64,000 nucleotides of DNA, from positions 1-64,000 of the forward strand of contig NZ_JAEHFY010000001.1 in NCBI RefSeq assembly GCF_016623585.1, given 5' to 3'. The notes below the pieces were generated by a model. The model saw only the letters and a list, made by a program, of their open reading frames with translations. It made no database searches and had not been told where the DNA came from. Position 1 is the first letter of the stretch. Each line of letters opens with the position of its first letter. Below, one piece after another: positions 26,841 to 36,204 of this stretch. This stretch comes from Pedobacter segetis (GTDB lineage: Bacteria > Bacteroidota > Bacteroidia > Sphingobacteriales > Sphingobacteriaceae). Position numbers and translations under genes: made by a program.

Positions 26841-26876
26841 AAACCCTGAAATTTCCTTTTCGGGGTTTTTCTTTTT
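26841..26876 (+). terminator. Intrinsic terminator of the T9SS cargo gene
   Basis: AAACCCTGAAA pairs with TTTCGGGGTTT (one G-T pair), followed by TTTTTCTTTTT, 24 bases past the stop. Confidence 0.85.
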
Positions 26877-26884
26877 ATAAAACA

Positions 26885-28426
26885 ATGACTACAAAAAATA
26901 TACAAATAGAAACAGTTGAATTAAGGACTTTAAGAACAGAAGACTATGCCGATCTAAAATCAGCAATGCTATCTGCCTATGAAGGGATGGGAGAGAGTTA
27001 TTGGAGGGAAAAGTCTATCGATAAATTAATTGCCATTTTCCCCGAGGGGCAACTTTGCGTAGAGGTAAACGGGAAGGTGGTGGCCATTGCATTAAGTATT
27101 ATTGTAGATTATGCCAAACTTGGCGAAACACACACCTATTCGCAAGCAATTGGTAATTATACTTTTAGTACCCATACTTATGATGGCGACATACTTTACG
27201 GGATCGAGGTATTTGTTCATCCAGATTACAGGGGGATGAGGTTGGCAAGAAGGCTATATGATGCCAGAAAGCTGCTTTGCGAAAACCTAAATCTAAAATC
27301 CATCATCTTAGGCGGAAGGATCCCTAACTATGAAAAATTTGCTCAAGATAATACACCAAGGCAATATATAGATAAGGTTAAGATGAAGGAAATCTATGAT
27401 CCCACCTTAACTTTCCAAATCTCTAATGATTTTCACGTAAGAAAGATTTTAAAGAATTACTTACCAGAAGACCAACAATCCAAAGAGTTTGCCACCCTTT
27501 TAGAATGGAACAATATCTATTACATAGATGAACATAAAGACAATCTGCTCAAAAAAACCACCGTAAGAATTGGTTTGGTTCAATGGCAAATGCGTTTGTT
27601 TAAAGATGCCAAAGACCTAATGGAAAGCGCAGAGTATTTTGTTGATGCCGTGAGTGATTATTCGTCTGATTTTGTGGTTTTCCCCGAGTTTTTTAATGCG
27701 CCTTTAATGGCAGATTATAACCATTTAGGCGAGGCAAAAGCCATTAGGGAATTGGCAAAACATACCGAAGAAATTAGAAATAGATTTTGTGAACTAGCCG
27801 TTTCTTATAATGTAAACATTATTGCCGGCAGTATGCCATTGCTAGAAAATGATAAGCTTTTTAATGTTTCATACCTATGCAGAAGGGATGGAACTTTTGA
27901 CAGGGCGGTAAAAATACACCCAACCCCATCAGAAATTCACTCTTGGGGAATGAGCGGTGGCGAAAGTTTAAAGGTTTTCGATACCGATGCTGGCCGCATA
28001 GGGATATTGATCTGTTACGATGCCGAGTTTCCAGAGCTGGCAAGGTTGCAGGCCCTAGAAAAAATGGATGTTTTATTCGTCCCGTTTTGGACCGATACGC
28101 AAAACGCCTATAACAGGGTTAGGATCTGCTCACAGGCCAGGGCAATAGAAAACGAATGCTACGTAGCCATTACAGGCTCTGTTGGTAATTTGCCAAAAGT
28201 AAACAATATGGATCTGCAATACGCACAATCTGCCATATTTTCCCCATCAGATTTCGCATTCCCCTCTAACGCCATTGTTGCAGAAACAACCCCTAATAAT
28301 GAAAACATCTTAATAGCAGATGTAAATCTAGATTTATTGAAAGAGCTTCACGAGCATGGCAGCGTAAAGAACCTAAAAGACAGAAGAACAGATTTTTACG
28401 ATTTGAAATTGAAAAAGAAGCCCTGA
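26885..28426 (+). CDS. GNAT acetyltransferase / carbon-nitrogen hydrolase fusion
   Basis: A 513-residue two-domain protein. Residues about 8-170 form a GNAT domain (GIEVFVHPDYRGMRLARRLYD acetyl-CoA loop region). Residues about 228-495 are a nitrilase-superfamily amidase with the catalytic triad: Glu in FPEFFNAP (about 267), Lys in VKIHPT (about 341), Cys in ILICYDAEFPE (about 377). Natural fusions of this kind are known in Bacteroidota; the substrate is not. Acetylation followed or preceded by amide cleavage of one small molecule is inferred. It starts 9 bp after the preceding terminator. Confidence 0.92.
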   Translation: MTTKNIQIETVELRTLRTEDYADLKSAMLSAYEGMGESYWREKSIDKLIAIFPEGQLCVEVNGKVVAIALSIIVDYAKLGETHTYSQAIGNYTFSTHTYDGDILYGIEVFVHPDYRGMRLARRLYDARKLLCENLNLKSIILGGRIPNYEKFAQDNTPRQYIDKVKMKEIYDPTLTFQISNDFHVRKILKNYLPEDQQSKEFATLLEWNNIYYIDEHKDNLLKKTTVRIGLVQWQMRLFKDAKDLMESAEYFVDAVSDYSSDFVVFPEFFNAPLMADYNHLGEAKAIRELAKHTEEIRNRFCELAVSYNVNIIAGSMPLLENDKLFNVSYLCRRDGTFDRAVKIHPTPSEIHSWGMSGGESLKVFDTDAGRIGILICYDAEFPELARLQALEKMDVLFVPFWTDTQNAYNRVRICSQARAIENECYVAITGSVGNLPKVNNMDLQYAQSAIFSPSDFAFPSNAIVAETTPNNENILIADVNLDLLKELHEHGSVKNLKDRRTDFYDLKLKKKP

Positions 28427-28651
28427 TTTTTTTTAACGGCAAAAATAAATTTGGCGCAACACAAGTTTTTAAAAGGCTATGAGATACTCCTCAAAAAAAC
28501 TCTTAAAATCTTTAGGATAAAGAATATCAATTTATTTGCTTCAATAAAAAAGATTAAAATTATAGCATAATGCCCATTCCCAAAAGCAAAACAACCGCTT
28601 CTGCAATTGGTCTAGTACAAACGTAAACCTAATTATTACAAACCTTAATCG

Positions 28652-28681
28652 TTGCATTTAAAACAACATTAATTATATTTG
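28652..28681 (+). promoter_or_regulatory. Bacteroidota-type promoter of pdhB
   Basis: TTG at 28652-28654 and TATATTTG at 28674-28681 are separated by 19 bases, the preferred spacing. The predicted transcript start near 28685 leaves a leader of about 27 bases before the ATG at 28712. Confidence 0.65.
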
Positions 28682-28711
28682 CATTCCTTAATTAATTTTA
28701 GAGACATCATA

Positions 28712-29698
28712 ATGAGAGAAATACAATTTAGAGAAGCCCTACGTGAAGCGATGAACGAGGAAATGCGCAAAGACGACAAAATTTACCTGATGGGTGAGGA
28801 AGTTGCCGAGTATAATGGTGCGTACAAAGTGAGCCAAGGGATGCTAGATGAATTTGGTGCGAAAAGAGTGATCGATACACCAATTGCCGAACTTGGTTTT
28901 GCAGGTATCGCCATAGGTTCTGCCATGAACGGTTTGCGCCCAATTGTAGAATTCATGACTTTCAATTTCTCTTTAGTTGCAATAGATCAAATTATTAACG
29001 GTGCCGCTAAAACCTTATCTATGAGCGGCGGCCAGTTTGGTTGCCCAATAGTTTTTAGGGGCCCAACCGGTAACGCAGGGCAATTAGGGGCGCAACACTC
29101 CCAAAATTTCGAGAATTGGTATGCCAATTGCCCCGGTTTAAAAGTGGTTGTTCCATCTACCCCTTATGATGCAAAAGGCTTATTAAAATCTTCTATTTTA
29201 GATAACGATCCAGTTATATTTATGGAATCTGAATTGATGTATGGCGATAAAGGAGATGTACCAGAAGAAGAATATTATTTAGAAATTGGTAAGGCAAACA
29301 TTACCAAAGAAGGTACTGATGTAACTATTGTTTCTTTTGGTAAGATGATGAGCCGCGTGATCTCACCAGCACTAGAAGCATTAGAGAAGGAAGGCATCAA
29401 TGCAGAAGTGATAGATCTAAGAACGGTAAGACCTATCGATTACGATTGTATCATCAATTCTGTAAAAAAGACCAACCGTTTGGTAGTTGTTGAAGAGGCT
29501 TGGCCATTAGCTTCAATCTCTTCAGAAATCGCTTTCAATATTCAAAGGAACGCTTTTGATTACTTAGATGCGCCGGTTATCCGTATCACTTGTGCCGATG
29601 TGCCACTTCCTTACGCCCCAACTTTAATTGCAGCTAGTTTACCAAATGCAGAACGTGTGGTTAAAGCCGTGAAAGAGGTGATGTACGTTTCAAAATAG
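28712..29698 (+). CDS. pdhB: Pyruvate dehydrogenase E1 component, beta subunit
   Basis: A 328-residue subunit of the thiamine-diphosphate-dependent E1 enzyme of the pyruvate dehydrogenase complex, which makes acetyl-CoA. Typical segments: [53 protein letters not shown] with the alpha-subunit interface, and [10 protein letters not shown] start at ATG 28712 ([10 protein letters not shown]), the family N-terminus, just after the promoter; an ATG at 28679 overlaps the -7 box. The alpha subunit is not adjacent, as is usual in Bacteroidota. Confidence 0.95.
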   Translation: MREIQFREALREAMNEEMRKDDKIYLMGEEVAEYNGAYKVSQGMLDEFGAKRVIDTPIAELGFAGIAIGSAMNGLRPIVEFMTFNFSLVAIDQIINGAAKTLSMSGGQFGCPIVFRGPTGNAGQLGAQHSQNFENWYANCPGLKVVVPSTPYDAKGLLKSSILDNDPVIFMESELMYGDKGDVPEEEYYLEIGKANITKEGTDVTIVSFGKMMSRVISPALEALEKEGINAEVIDLRTVRPIDYDCIINSVKKTNRLVVVEEAWPLASISSEIAFNIQRNAFDYLDAPVIRITCADVPLPYAPTLIAASLPNAERVVKAVKEVMYVSK

Positions 29699-29724
29699 AA
29701 TCAAGAAAATTATTTAAGATATAT

Positions 29725-29767
29725 AGAGGCTGTCTCAAAAAATAAATTGAGCCAGCTTTTTTTGTTC
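29725..29767 (+). terminator. Intrinsic terminator of pdhB, carrying a dispersed repeat sequence
   Basis: AGGCTGTCTCAA pairs with TTGAGCCAGCTT (one mismatch, one G-T), followed by seven T residues, 27 bases after the stop. The left arm matches the repeat start at 11088, so a repeat has been recruited as a terminator. Confidence 0.75.
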
Positions 29768-29982
29768 TTTGGATTTCCTGTGGTAGTGATTTGTGGAGGT
29801 GCCTATTTCTGGCTTGACCAAATTAGGTCAGCAAGTTCAAACTGTTTGAGGGTGTAAATAAAATACAGATATAATTAATTGTGATAACATTTAAAATTTA
29901 ACGTATCACTTATAATGCTCAAAATAAAATCTTTTACAAAATATCTCATATCCAAAAGTTACCTAAACACCATATAAAATAG

Positions 29983-29990
29983 TAATTTTG
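29983..29990 (+). promoter_or_regulatory. Bacteroidota -7 box of secA
   Basis: TAATTTTG matches TAnnTTTG; a GTTA 21 bases upstream is a weak -33 candidate. The rest of the region from 29768 to 29982 shows no gene or other clear signal. Confidence 0.5.
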
Positions 29991-29995
29991 CAGCC

Positions 29996-30040
29996 CAACA
30001 ATGCCATAATGGCTTATACTCGCCCATGGCTTAATTGTTG
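29996..30040 (+). promoter_or_regulatory. Structured secA leader with two alternative stems
   Basis: CAACAAT (29996-30002) is complementary to ATTGTTG (30034-30040). Inside, GCCAT can pair either with ATGGC at 30009-30013 or with ATGGC at 30026-30030, giving two competing folds right at the predicted 5' end of the mRNA. Translation starts 33 bases later. Confidence 0.45.
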
Positions 30041-30073
30041 ATTTTATCATATTTTAATTACAAGAAAACAAAG

Positions 30074-33000
30074 ATGTTAAGTTTTATCAATAAATTGTTT
30101 GGGAGCAAGTCTGATAGAGACGTAAAAGCAGCCAAACCTCTAGTAGAAAAAATAAAAGCCGAATACGAAAAACTGGGTAGTTTAAGCAACGATGAGTTAA
30201 GGGCAAAAACCACAGATTTTAGAAATAGGATAAAAGAAGGTTTAAAGGAAATAGACGATAAAATATCGGAAATAAAAAGCAATGTAGAGGCAAACCCAGA
30301 TATGCCCTTGCAAGAAAAAACCAACTTATACGATGAAGTTGATAAGCTTGAAAAAGACCGTAACAAATCTTTAGAAATAATTTTATTAGAGATCCTTCCC
30401 GAAGCATTTGCGGTAATGAAAGATACCGCAAGAAGGTTTACAGAAAACGAAACAATAGAAGTTACCGCTTCAGATTTCGACCGTGAACTGGCCGCCAAAA
30501 AGCCAAACGTAATCATTAAGGGAGATAAGGCTATCCATCATAATTCTTGGTTGGCCGCCGGTACAGAAGTAAAATGGAACATGGTTCATTACGATGTTCA
30601 GCTGATAGGGGGTATTGTTTTACACGAAGGTAAAATTGCCGAAATGGCCACGGGTGAAGGTAAAACTTTGGTTGGTACCTTACCCATTTATTTAAACGCC
30701 CTCTCTGGCGAAGGTATCCATGTGGTAACCGTAAATGATTATTTGGCAAGAAGAGATAGCGAGTGGAACGGCCCAATTTTCGAGTTTCATGGTTTAGCCG
30801 TTGATTGTATCGATAAACATCAACCCAACTCTCCACAAAGAAGAAAGGCTTACCAAGCCGATGTGGTTTATGGCACAAACAACGAGTTTGGTTTCGATTA
30901 CCTGCGTGACAATATGACACGCTCGCCAGAAGAATTGGTTCAAGGGAAATTACATTATGCCATTGTAGATGAGGTGGATTCTGTTTTGATTGACGATGCC
31001 CGTACGCCTTTGATCATTTCTGGGCCTATCCCAAAAGGAGACGAGCATGAATTTTACGATCTTAAGCCACGTATTGAGCGTTTGGTTAATGCACAAAAAA
31101 ATTACGTTACCACCGCTTTAAATGAAGCAAAGAAATTAATTGCAGACGGCAAAACTGGCCCTAGCGAGGGCGAAGGAGGTTTGGCATTATTTAGGGCTTA
31201 TCGTGGTTTGCCAAAAAACAAAGCTTTGATCAAGTTTTTGAGCGAGAGCGGGATGAAGGGCATCCTCAATAAAACCGAAAATTACTATATGCAAGATCAA
31301 AACAAAGAAATGCCATTTGCAGATGCAGAGCTATTCTTTGTAATTGATGAAAAAAACAACCAAGTAGAATTATCAGAAAAAGGCATAGATCTAATTACAG
31401 CCTCTGGTGAAGACCCACATTTTTTTGTGATGCCAGATGTAGGTACCGAAATTGCCGACATAGAGAAATCTAACTTGAGCAATGAAGAAAAAATCACAAA
31501 AAAAGACGAACTAATTCGCGATTTCTCCATAAAATCAGAGCGTATCCATGCGGTAAATCAATTATTAAAAGCTTATACTTTATTTGAAAAAGATACAGAA
31601 TACATTATTGACGAAGGCAAAGTAAAAATTGTAGATGAACAGACAGGGCGTATCATGGATGGCCGTCGTTACTCTGATGGCTTACACCAAGCAATTGAAG
31701 CCAAAGAGAACGTAAAGGTAGAAGATGCCACACAAACCTACGCAACCATTACGCTTCAGAATTACTTTAGGATGTACCACAAATTATCCGGCATGACGGG
31801 TACTGCGGTTACAGAGGCTGGCGAACTTTGGCAAATCTATAAACTGGATGTGGTAGAAATACCTACCAATCGCCCAATCATCCGTGATGATAGACAGGAT
31901 AAAGTTTATCGTACCATGCGAGAAAAATATAACGCCGTTGCAGAAGAGATTGTAGAATTAACGCAGGCAGGCCGCCCGGTTTTAGTGGGTACAACATCAG
32001 TAGAGATTTCTGAACTGTTAAGCCGTATGCTTAAAATGAAAGGAATTAAACACAATGTATTAAATGCCAAACTTCACCAACGTGAAGCGGATATCGTTGC
32101 CGAAGCGGGTAAAGCAGGCCAGGTAACCATTGCCACCAACATGGCTGGGCGTGGTACCGATATTAAATTGGGCGAAGGCGTTAAGGCAGCGGGTGGTTTG
32201 GCAATTGTGGGCACAGAGCGTCATGAATCTCGCCGTGTAGATAGGCAGTTAAGGGGTCGTTCTGGTCGCCAGGGCGATCCTGGTTCTACACAGTTCTTTG
32301 TTTCTTTAGAAGATAATCTGATGCGCCTATTTGGCTCAGAACGCATTGCCGGACTAATGGTAAGGATGGGCATTGAAGAAGGGGAGGTTATACAACATTC
32401 AATGATCACCAATTCAATAGAAAGGGCACAAAAGAAAGTAGAAGAGAACAACTTTGGTATTCGTAAACGTTTATTAGAATATGATGATGTGATGAATTCA
32501 CAACGTAGCGTAATTTATTCTAAACGTAAAAATGCGCTTTTCGGAAACCGTTTAGATGTGGATATAGAAAACATGATCTTAGACGTGGTAGATGATGTGG
32601 TTTTTGAGTATAAAGAAGAAAACAATTATGAAGGCTTAAAATTAGAGCTTTTAAGGTTATTTGCTTTTGATAGCAATGTTTCTTTAGATGATTTTTCTAG
32701 CCTAAACGCAGATAAACTGGCAGATACGGTTTTTTTAGAGGCCATTAACCATTATAAGCACAAATCAGAAGCCATTGCCAATCAGGCTTACCCGGTTTTA
32801 AAAGAGATTTATGATAGCCGTGGGCAAAACATAGAAAGCATCATTGTTCCTTTTACAGATGGTACACATGGCATACAAGTTGCTGCCCCATTAAAAAAAT
32901 CAATCGAAAACAAGGGCAAAGAGGTGGTAAAAGCTTTTGAAAAAACCATTACGCTTTCGCTGATAGATGATAGCTGGAAAGAGCATCTGCGAGAAATGGA

Positions 33001-33382
33001 TGATTTAAAGCAATCTGTACAAAACGCAGTTTATGAGCAGAAAGACCCATTGGTTGTTTATAAGGTAGAAGCTTTTGATTTGTTTAAAGGTATGCTTACG
33101 GTGGTAAATAAAGATGTTGTAAGCTTCTTGTTTAAAGGGGGGATCCCCGTTCAAGGCGATGCCCCGTTAAGAGAAGCCCGTCCACAGCCAAAAACAGACA
33201 TGAGCAAATTAAAAATCTCTAAAGCAGAAAGCGTTCATGAAAACAATGGCGTACCCGCAGAAGATACTCGTGAATTACAAAAAACACAACCAATTAGGGC
33301 AGAAGTTAAAATAGGCCGTAACGATCCTTGCCCTTGCGGAAGTGGCAAAAAGTACAAAAGTTGCCATGGGGCAAACGCATAA
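30074..33382 (+). CDS. secA: Preprotein translocase ATPase SecA
   Basis: The motor of the Sec pathway pushes unfolded proteins through SecYEG. At 1102 residues it has the longer Bacteroidota form, with insertions in the first nucleotide-binding domain. Visible: Walker [14 protein letters not shown] (about 195), [26 protein letters not shown] (about 300), [12 protein letters not shown] (about 575), [13 protein letters not shown] (about 687), [12 protein letters not shown], and the C-terminal zinc site [20 protein letters not shown] 30074 ([11 protein letters not shown]) matches the family; an upstream in-frame ATG at 30035 lies inside the leader stem. A SPOR gene starts immediately after the stop. 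Confidence 0.97.
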   Translation: MLSFINKLFGSKSDRDVKAAKPLVEKIKAEYEKLGSLSNDELRAKTTDFRNRIKEGLKEIDDKISEIKSNVEANPDMPLQEKTNLYDEVDKLEKDRNKSLEIILLEILPEAFAVMKDTARRFTENETIEVTASDFDRELAAKKPNVIIKGDKAIHHNSWLAAGTEVKWNMVHYDVQLIGGIVLHEGKIAEMATGEGKTLVGTLPIYLNALSGEGIHVVTVNDYLARRDSEWNGPIFEFHGLAVDCIDKHQPNSPQRRKAYQADVVYGTNNEFGFDYLRDNMTRSPEELVQGKLHYAIVDEVDSVLIDDARTPLIISGPIPKGDEHEFYDLKPRIERLVNAQKNYVTTALNEAKKLIADGKTGPSEGEGGLALFRAYRGLPKNKALIKFLSESGMKGILNKTENYYMQDQNKEMPFADAELFFVIDEKNNQVELSEKGIDLITASGEDPHFFVMPDVGTEIADIEKSNLSNEEKITKKDELIRDFSIKSERIHAVNQLLKAYTLFEKDTEYIIDEGKVKIVDEQTGRIMDGRRYSDGLHQAIEAKENVKVEDATQTYATITLQNYFRMYHKLSGMTGTAVTEAGELWQIYKLDVVEIPTNRPIIRDDRQDKVYRTMREKYNAVAEEIVELTQAGRPVLVGTTSVEISELLSRMLKMKGIKHNVLNAKLHQREADIVAEAGKAGQVTIATNMAGRGTDIKLGEGVKAAGGLAIVGTERHESRRVDRQLRGRSGRQGDPGSTQFFVSLEDNLMRLFGSERIAGLMVRMGIEEGEVIQHSMITNSIERAQKKVEENNFGIRKRLLEYDDVMNSQRSVIYSKRKNALFGNRLDVDIENMILDVVDDVVFEYKEENNYEGLKLELLRLFAFDSNVSLDDFSSLNADKLADTVFLEAINHYKHKSEAIANQAYPVLKEIYDSRGQNIESIIVPFTDGTHGIQVAAPLKKSIENKGKEVVKAFEKTITLSLIDDSWKEHLREMDDLKQSVQNAVYEQKDPLVVYKVEAFDLFKGMLTVVNKDVVSFLFKGGIPVQGDAPLREARPQPKTDMSKLKISKAESVHENNGVPAEDTRELQKTQPIRAEVKIGRNDPCPCGSGKKYKSCHGANA

Positions 33383-33805
33383 ATGAAGTTTAAAAACAAC
33401 ATATTAATTATAGCCTTTACCTTGGCCTCGTTTTTTGCCTCTGCACAAAACGAAGCTAAGGTTACCGTTGTTAAAAACCCTTTAATTGATAGCTTAATAG
33501 CAAGAAGAATTGCCCTTACCAAGGGTGTATTAAAAGATGGCACCACTATTCCTGTATATGGTTATCGAGTGCAGATCTATTATGGGCCCGATAGAAAACA
33601 AGCTTATAATGAACAAGCAAGGTTTAAATCTTATTATCCCGAATATGAGACCTATCTTTCTTATATGCAGCCCAATTATAGCATTAAAGTTGGGGATTTT
33701 AGAAACAAAGCCGATGCCCAAAAATTATCGAATGATCTAAGGCCCGCATTTCCCACCGTTTTTGTGTTTAACCTGCCTATTAATCCGCTTAAAGCCGATG
33801 AATAA
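33383..33805 (+). CDS. SPOR domain exported protein
   Basis: A 140-residue exported protein with signal peptide (KNNILIIAFTLASFFASAQ) and a C-terminal SPOR domain (about 60-135; YGYRVQIYYGPDRKQA, SIKVGDFRNKADAQKL), which binds denuded peptidoglycan glycans. Its ATG directly abuts the secA stop and its end overlaps the next gene by 8 bp, so it is co-transcribed and translationally coupled with both. A cell-wall or division-site role is inferred. Confidence 0.87.
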   Translation: MKFKNNILIIAFTLASFFASAQNEAKVTVVKNPLIDSLIARRIALTKGVLKDGTTIPVYGYRVQIYYGPDRKQAYNEQARFKSYYPEYETYLSYMQPNYSIKVGDFRNKADAQKLSNDLRPAFPTVFVFNLPINPLKADE

Positions 33806-34991
33806 TCCATTAAAAGATAAAACCAGAGCCCTTGCTGCTCAAATTCATGAAGAGGTAACGCAAAAAAGAAGACATCTACATTCGCATCCCGAGCTTTCAT
33901 TTGAAGAATATAACACCTCTTTATTTGTTAAAAACGAATTAAAGAAATTAAACATTCCGTTTACAGAAATGGCAGGGACAGGCGTAGTGGGCATTATCAA
34001 AGGAGACAAAAATTCTGATAAGGTAATTGCCTTAAGGGCAGATATGGATGCTTTACCTATTTTTGAAGCTAACCAAGTTGAATACAAATCTAAAAACGAA
34101 GGTGTAATGCATGCCTGCGGACATGATGTACACACTTCGTCATTATTAGGGACCGCAAAGATTTTAAGCGAGTTAAAACCTGAATTTGGAGGAACCGTAA
34201 AATTAATTTTTCAGCCCGGCGAAGAACGCTTGCCGGGTGGCGCCAATCTAATGATACAAGAGGGCGTATTGGACAACCCCAAACCAACTGCGGTAATGGG
34301 GCAACACGTAATGCCATTGATAGAGGCCGGCAAAATAGGCATCAGGTCTGGCAAATACATGGCCTCTACAGATGAGATTTACGTTACCATTAAAGGTAAA
34401 GGTGGCCACGGTGCCCAACCACAACAAAATATAGATCCCGTGGTGATCATGGCACAGATGATCACCGCTTTACAAACCATTATAAGCAGATCATCAGACC
34501 CCCGCTCCCCCTCTGTGCTTTCTTTTGGGAAAGTAATAGCCCAAGGCGCAACCAATGTAATCCCAAATGAAGTTTACTTGGAAGGAACCTTTAGAACCTT
34601 GAATGAGAAATGGAGGGCAGAAGCCCACCTCAAAATGAAAAAATTGGCAGAAAACATTGCAGAGGGTATGGGCGGTAGCGTTGATTTCAGAATAGAAAAA
34701 GGTTATCCTTTTTTGGTAAACGAAGAAAAACTAACTGCCAGAACCAAAGAGGCCGCTATAGAATATTTAGGAGAGGAGAATGTTTTGGATCTGGATATTT
34801 GGATGGCCGCCGAAGATTTCGCTTACTTTTCTCAAGCCTCTGATGCTTGTTTTTACCGCTTGGGCACTAGAAACGAAACAAAGGGAATTACCTCATCGGT
34901 ACATACGCCAACCTTTGATATTGATGAAAAAGCATTGGGCTTAAGTACTGGTTTAATGGCTTATCTGGCTTTAAAAGAATTGGGGAACTGA
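33798..34991 (+). CDS. M20 family amidohydrolase / metallopeptidase
   Basis: A 397-residue cytoplasmic metallohydrolase of the IAA-amino-acid hydrolase/HipO type, cleaving N-acyl amino acids or similar amides. Conserved: ALRADMDALPI (about 85), HACGHDVHTSSLLG (about 105), QPGEERLPGGANLMI with catalytic Glu (about 140), GKGGHGAQPQQNIDPV (dimerisation domain) and the C-terminal SSVHTPTFDID. ATG 33798 (MNNPLKDKTRAL) is preferred; an earlier in-frame ATG adds 12 residues inside the SPOR gene. Third gene of the secA unit. Confidence 0.92.
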   Translation: MNNPLKDKTRALAAQIHEEVTQKRRHLHSHPELSFEEYNTSLFVKNELKKLNIPFTEMAGTGVVGIIKGDKNSDKVIALRADMDALPIFEANQVEYKSKNEGVMHACGHDVHTSSLLGTAKILSELKPEFGGTVKLIFQPGEERLPGGANLMIQEGVLDNPKPTAVMGQHVMPLIEAGKIGIRSGKYMASTDEIYVTIKGKGGHGAQPQQNIDPVVIMAQMITALQTIISRSSDPRSPSVLSFGKVIAQGATNVIPNEVYLEGTFRTLNEKWRAEAHLKMKKLAENIAEGMGGSVDFRIEKGYPFLVNEEKLTARTKEAAIEYLGEENVLDLDIWMAAEDFAYFSQASDACFYRLGTRNETKGITSSVHTPTFDIDEKALGLSTGLMAYLALKELGN

Positions 34992-35133
34992 TCAACTATC
35001 TTAGGCTAATTTTAATCCACATAAATTTAAGGGGTTTAAAGAAATTTGCGTTAACCTACAATTTATCATTGCCTTTATAGTTTTCTAATCAAGAATAAAA
35101 ATAAGTTTTAATGCTGTATTTTAATTTATCCTA

Positions 35134-36087
35134 TTGAAAACATCCTCTACAAAATATCTTATTATCCTGTTTTTAGGCCTTGTATTTAATTTTAAATATG
35201 CTTTCTCTCAAGCCATCCCTCGTTTTAATCCCGATACCCTTCTAACTGTAAAAATAGATAAAGATGTGGTTGTTAAAGTGGGCAAATCTGGTTTAAATGT
35301 AGAAGATTTTATTCATGAAATTGTAACCGATACCAGTTTTTATGAGGCTTTTAGAAATATGAAAAAGTATTCTTTTACCGCTGAAAACAGTATCTACACC
35401 TATAATAAAAAAAATAAAGTGGTAGGCAGCATCTACCGTAAGCTGCAACACTCACCTACGGGCAATCATCTAAAAATAATTTCAGAGAAATCAGAAGGCG
35501 ATTTATACAAACGCAATGGCGATTATGATTTAACAACACTGAAGCTTTTCGATTATATTTTTATGCGGGCCTATAAAAGCGGTTATACCGCAGAAGATGA
35601 TAAAAGTGATGATGGCAGCAAAAGCGAGTCTTATAAGGATAAGTTAAAAACACTTATTTTTTCGCCCGGAAGGCCTGTGAAAGGGGTCCCGTTTATTTCT
35701 AGTAAAACAGAAATTTTTACCGCTAATATGCGCCAAGATTATGATTACAGGTTTTTTAAAGGGATGTATTTAGATTCTATCCCTGTATATCGCTTTAAGG
35801 TAACGGTAAAAAATGATTTAAGTAAAGGAGAAAAAGACGGCATCATGATCAAAGAACTAACCACCATATTTGATCAGCGCAATTTTCAAATTTTGGGCCG
35901 ATATATAGATATGAAGCTTAATAATTTAGCTTTTGATTTTGATGTACAAATGAATATTGAAATGGGTTATTTTGATGGCGAGATATTACCCACCAAAGTA
36001 AGCTACCAAGGAAACTGGGATGTTCCGTTCAAGAAAGAAGAAAGAGCAAGCTTTTTAGTTTTACAAAAAGGATATAGCATGCCTTAA
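35134..36087 (+). CDS. Exported hypothetical protein (317 aa)
   Basis: Begins at TTG with a clear signal peptide (TKYLIILFLGLVFNFKYAFSQ). The mature protein is mixed alpha/beta: LYKRNGDYDLTTLKLFDYIFMRAY near 120, a Lys/Asp/Ser-rich stretch near 150, and a beta-rich C-terminus (FDVQMNIEMGYFDGEILPTKVSYQ) that resembles outer-membrane lipid- or sugar-binding sandwiches in composition. I recognise no family. It is probably periplasmic or surface-bound and stands alone between the secA unit and hemA. Confidence 0.7.
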   Translation: MKTSSTKYLIILFLGLVFNFKYAFSQAIPRFNPDTLLTVKIDKDVVVKVGKSGLNVEDFIHEIVTDTSFYEAFRNMKKYSFTAENSIYTYNKKNKVVGSIYRKLQHSPTGNHLKIISEKSEGDLYKRNGDYDLTTLKLFDYIFMRAYKSGYTAEDDKSDDGSKSESYKDKLKTLIFSPGRPVKGVPFISSKTEIFTANMRQDYDYRFFKGMYLDSIPVYRFKVTVKNDLSKGEKDGIMIKELTTIFDQRNFQILGRYIDMKLNNLAFDFDVQMNIEMGYFDGEILPTKVSYQGNWDVPFKKEERASFLVLQKGYSMP

Positions 36088-36150
36088 ACAATCATATTAC
36101 ATCAGCGGCTTAATTTATACTCCTTCTAAATAACCTCAATTGACAAAGGG

Positions 36151-36184
36151 TTGACACATCATACGCCCCGCTCGGTTACTTTTG
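36151..36184 (+). promoter_or_regulatory. Bacteroidota-type promoter of hemA
   Basis: TTG at 36151-36153 and TACTTTTG at 36177-36184 are 23 bases apart, the long end of the accepted range. The start codon (TTG 36205) follows about 20 bases later. Confidence 0.5.
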
Positions 36185-36204
36185 TGATGTTTAAAAAAAA
36201 CTAA

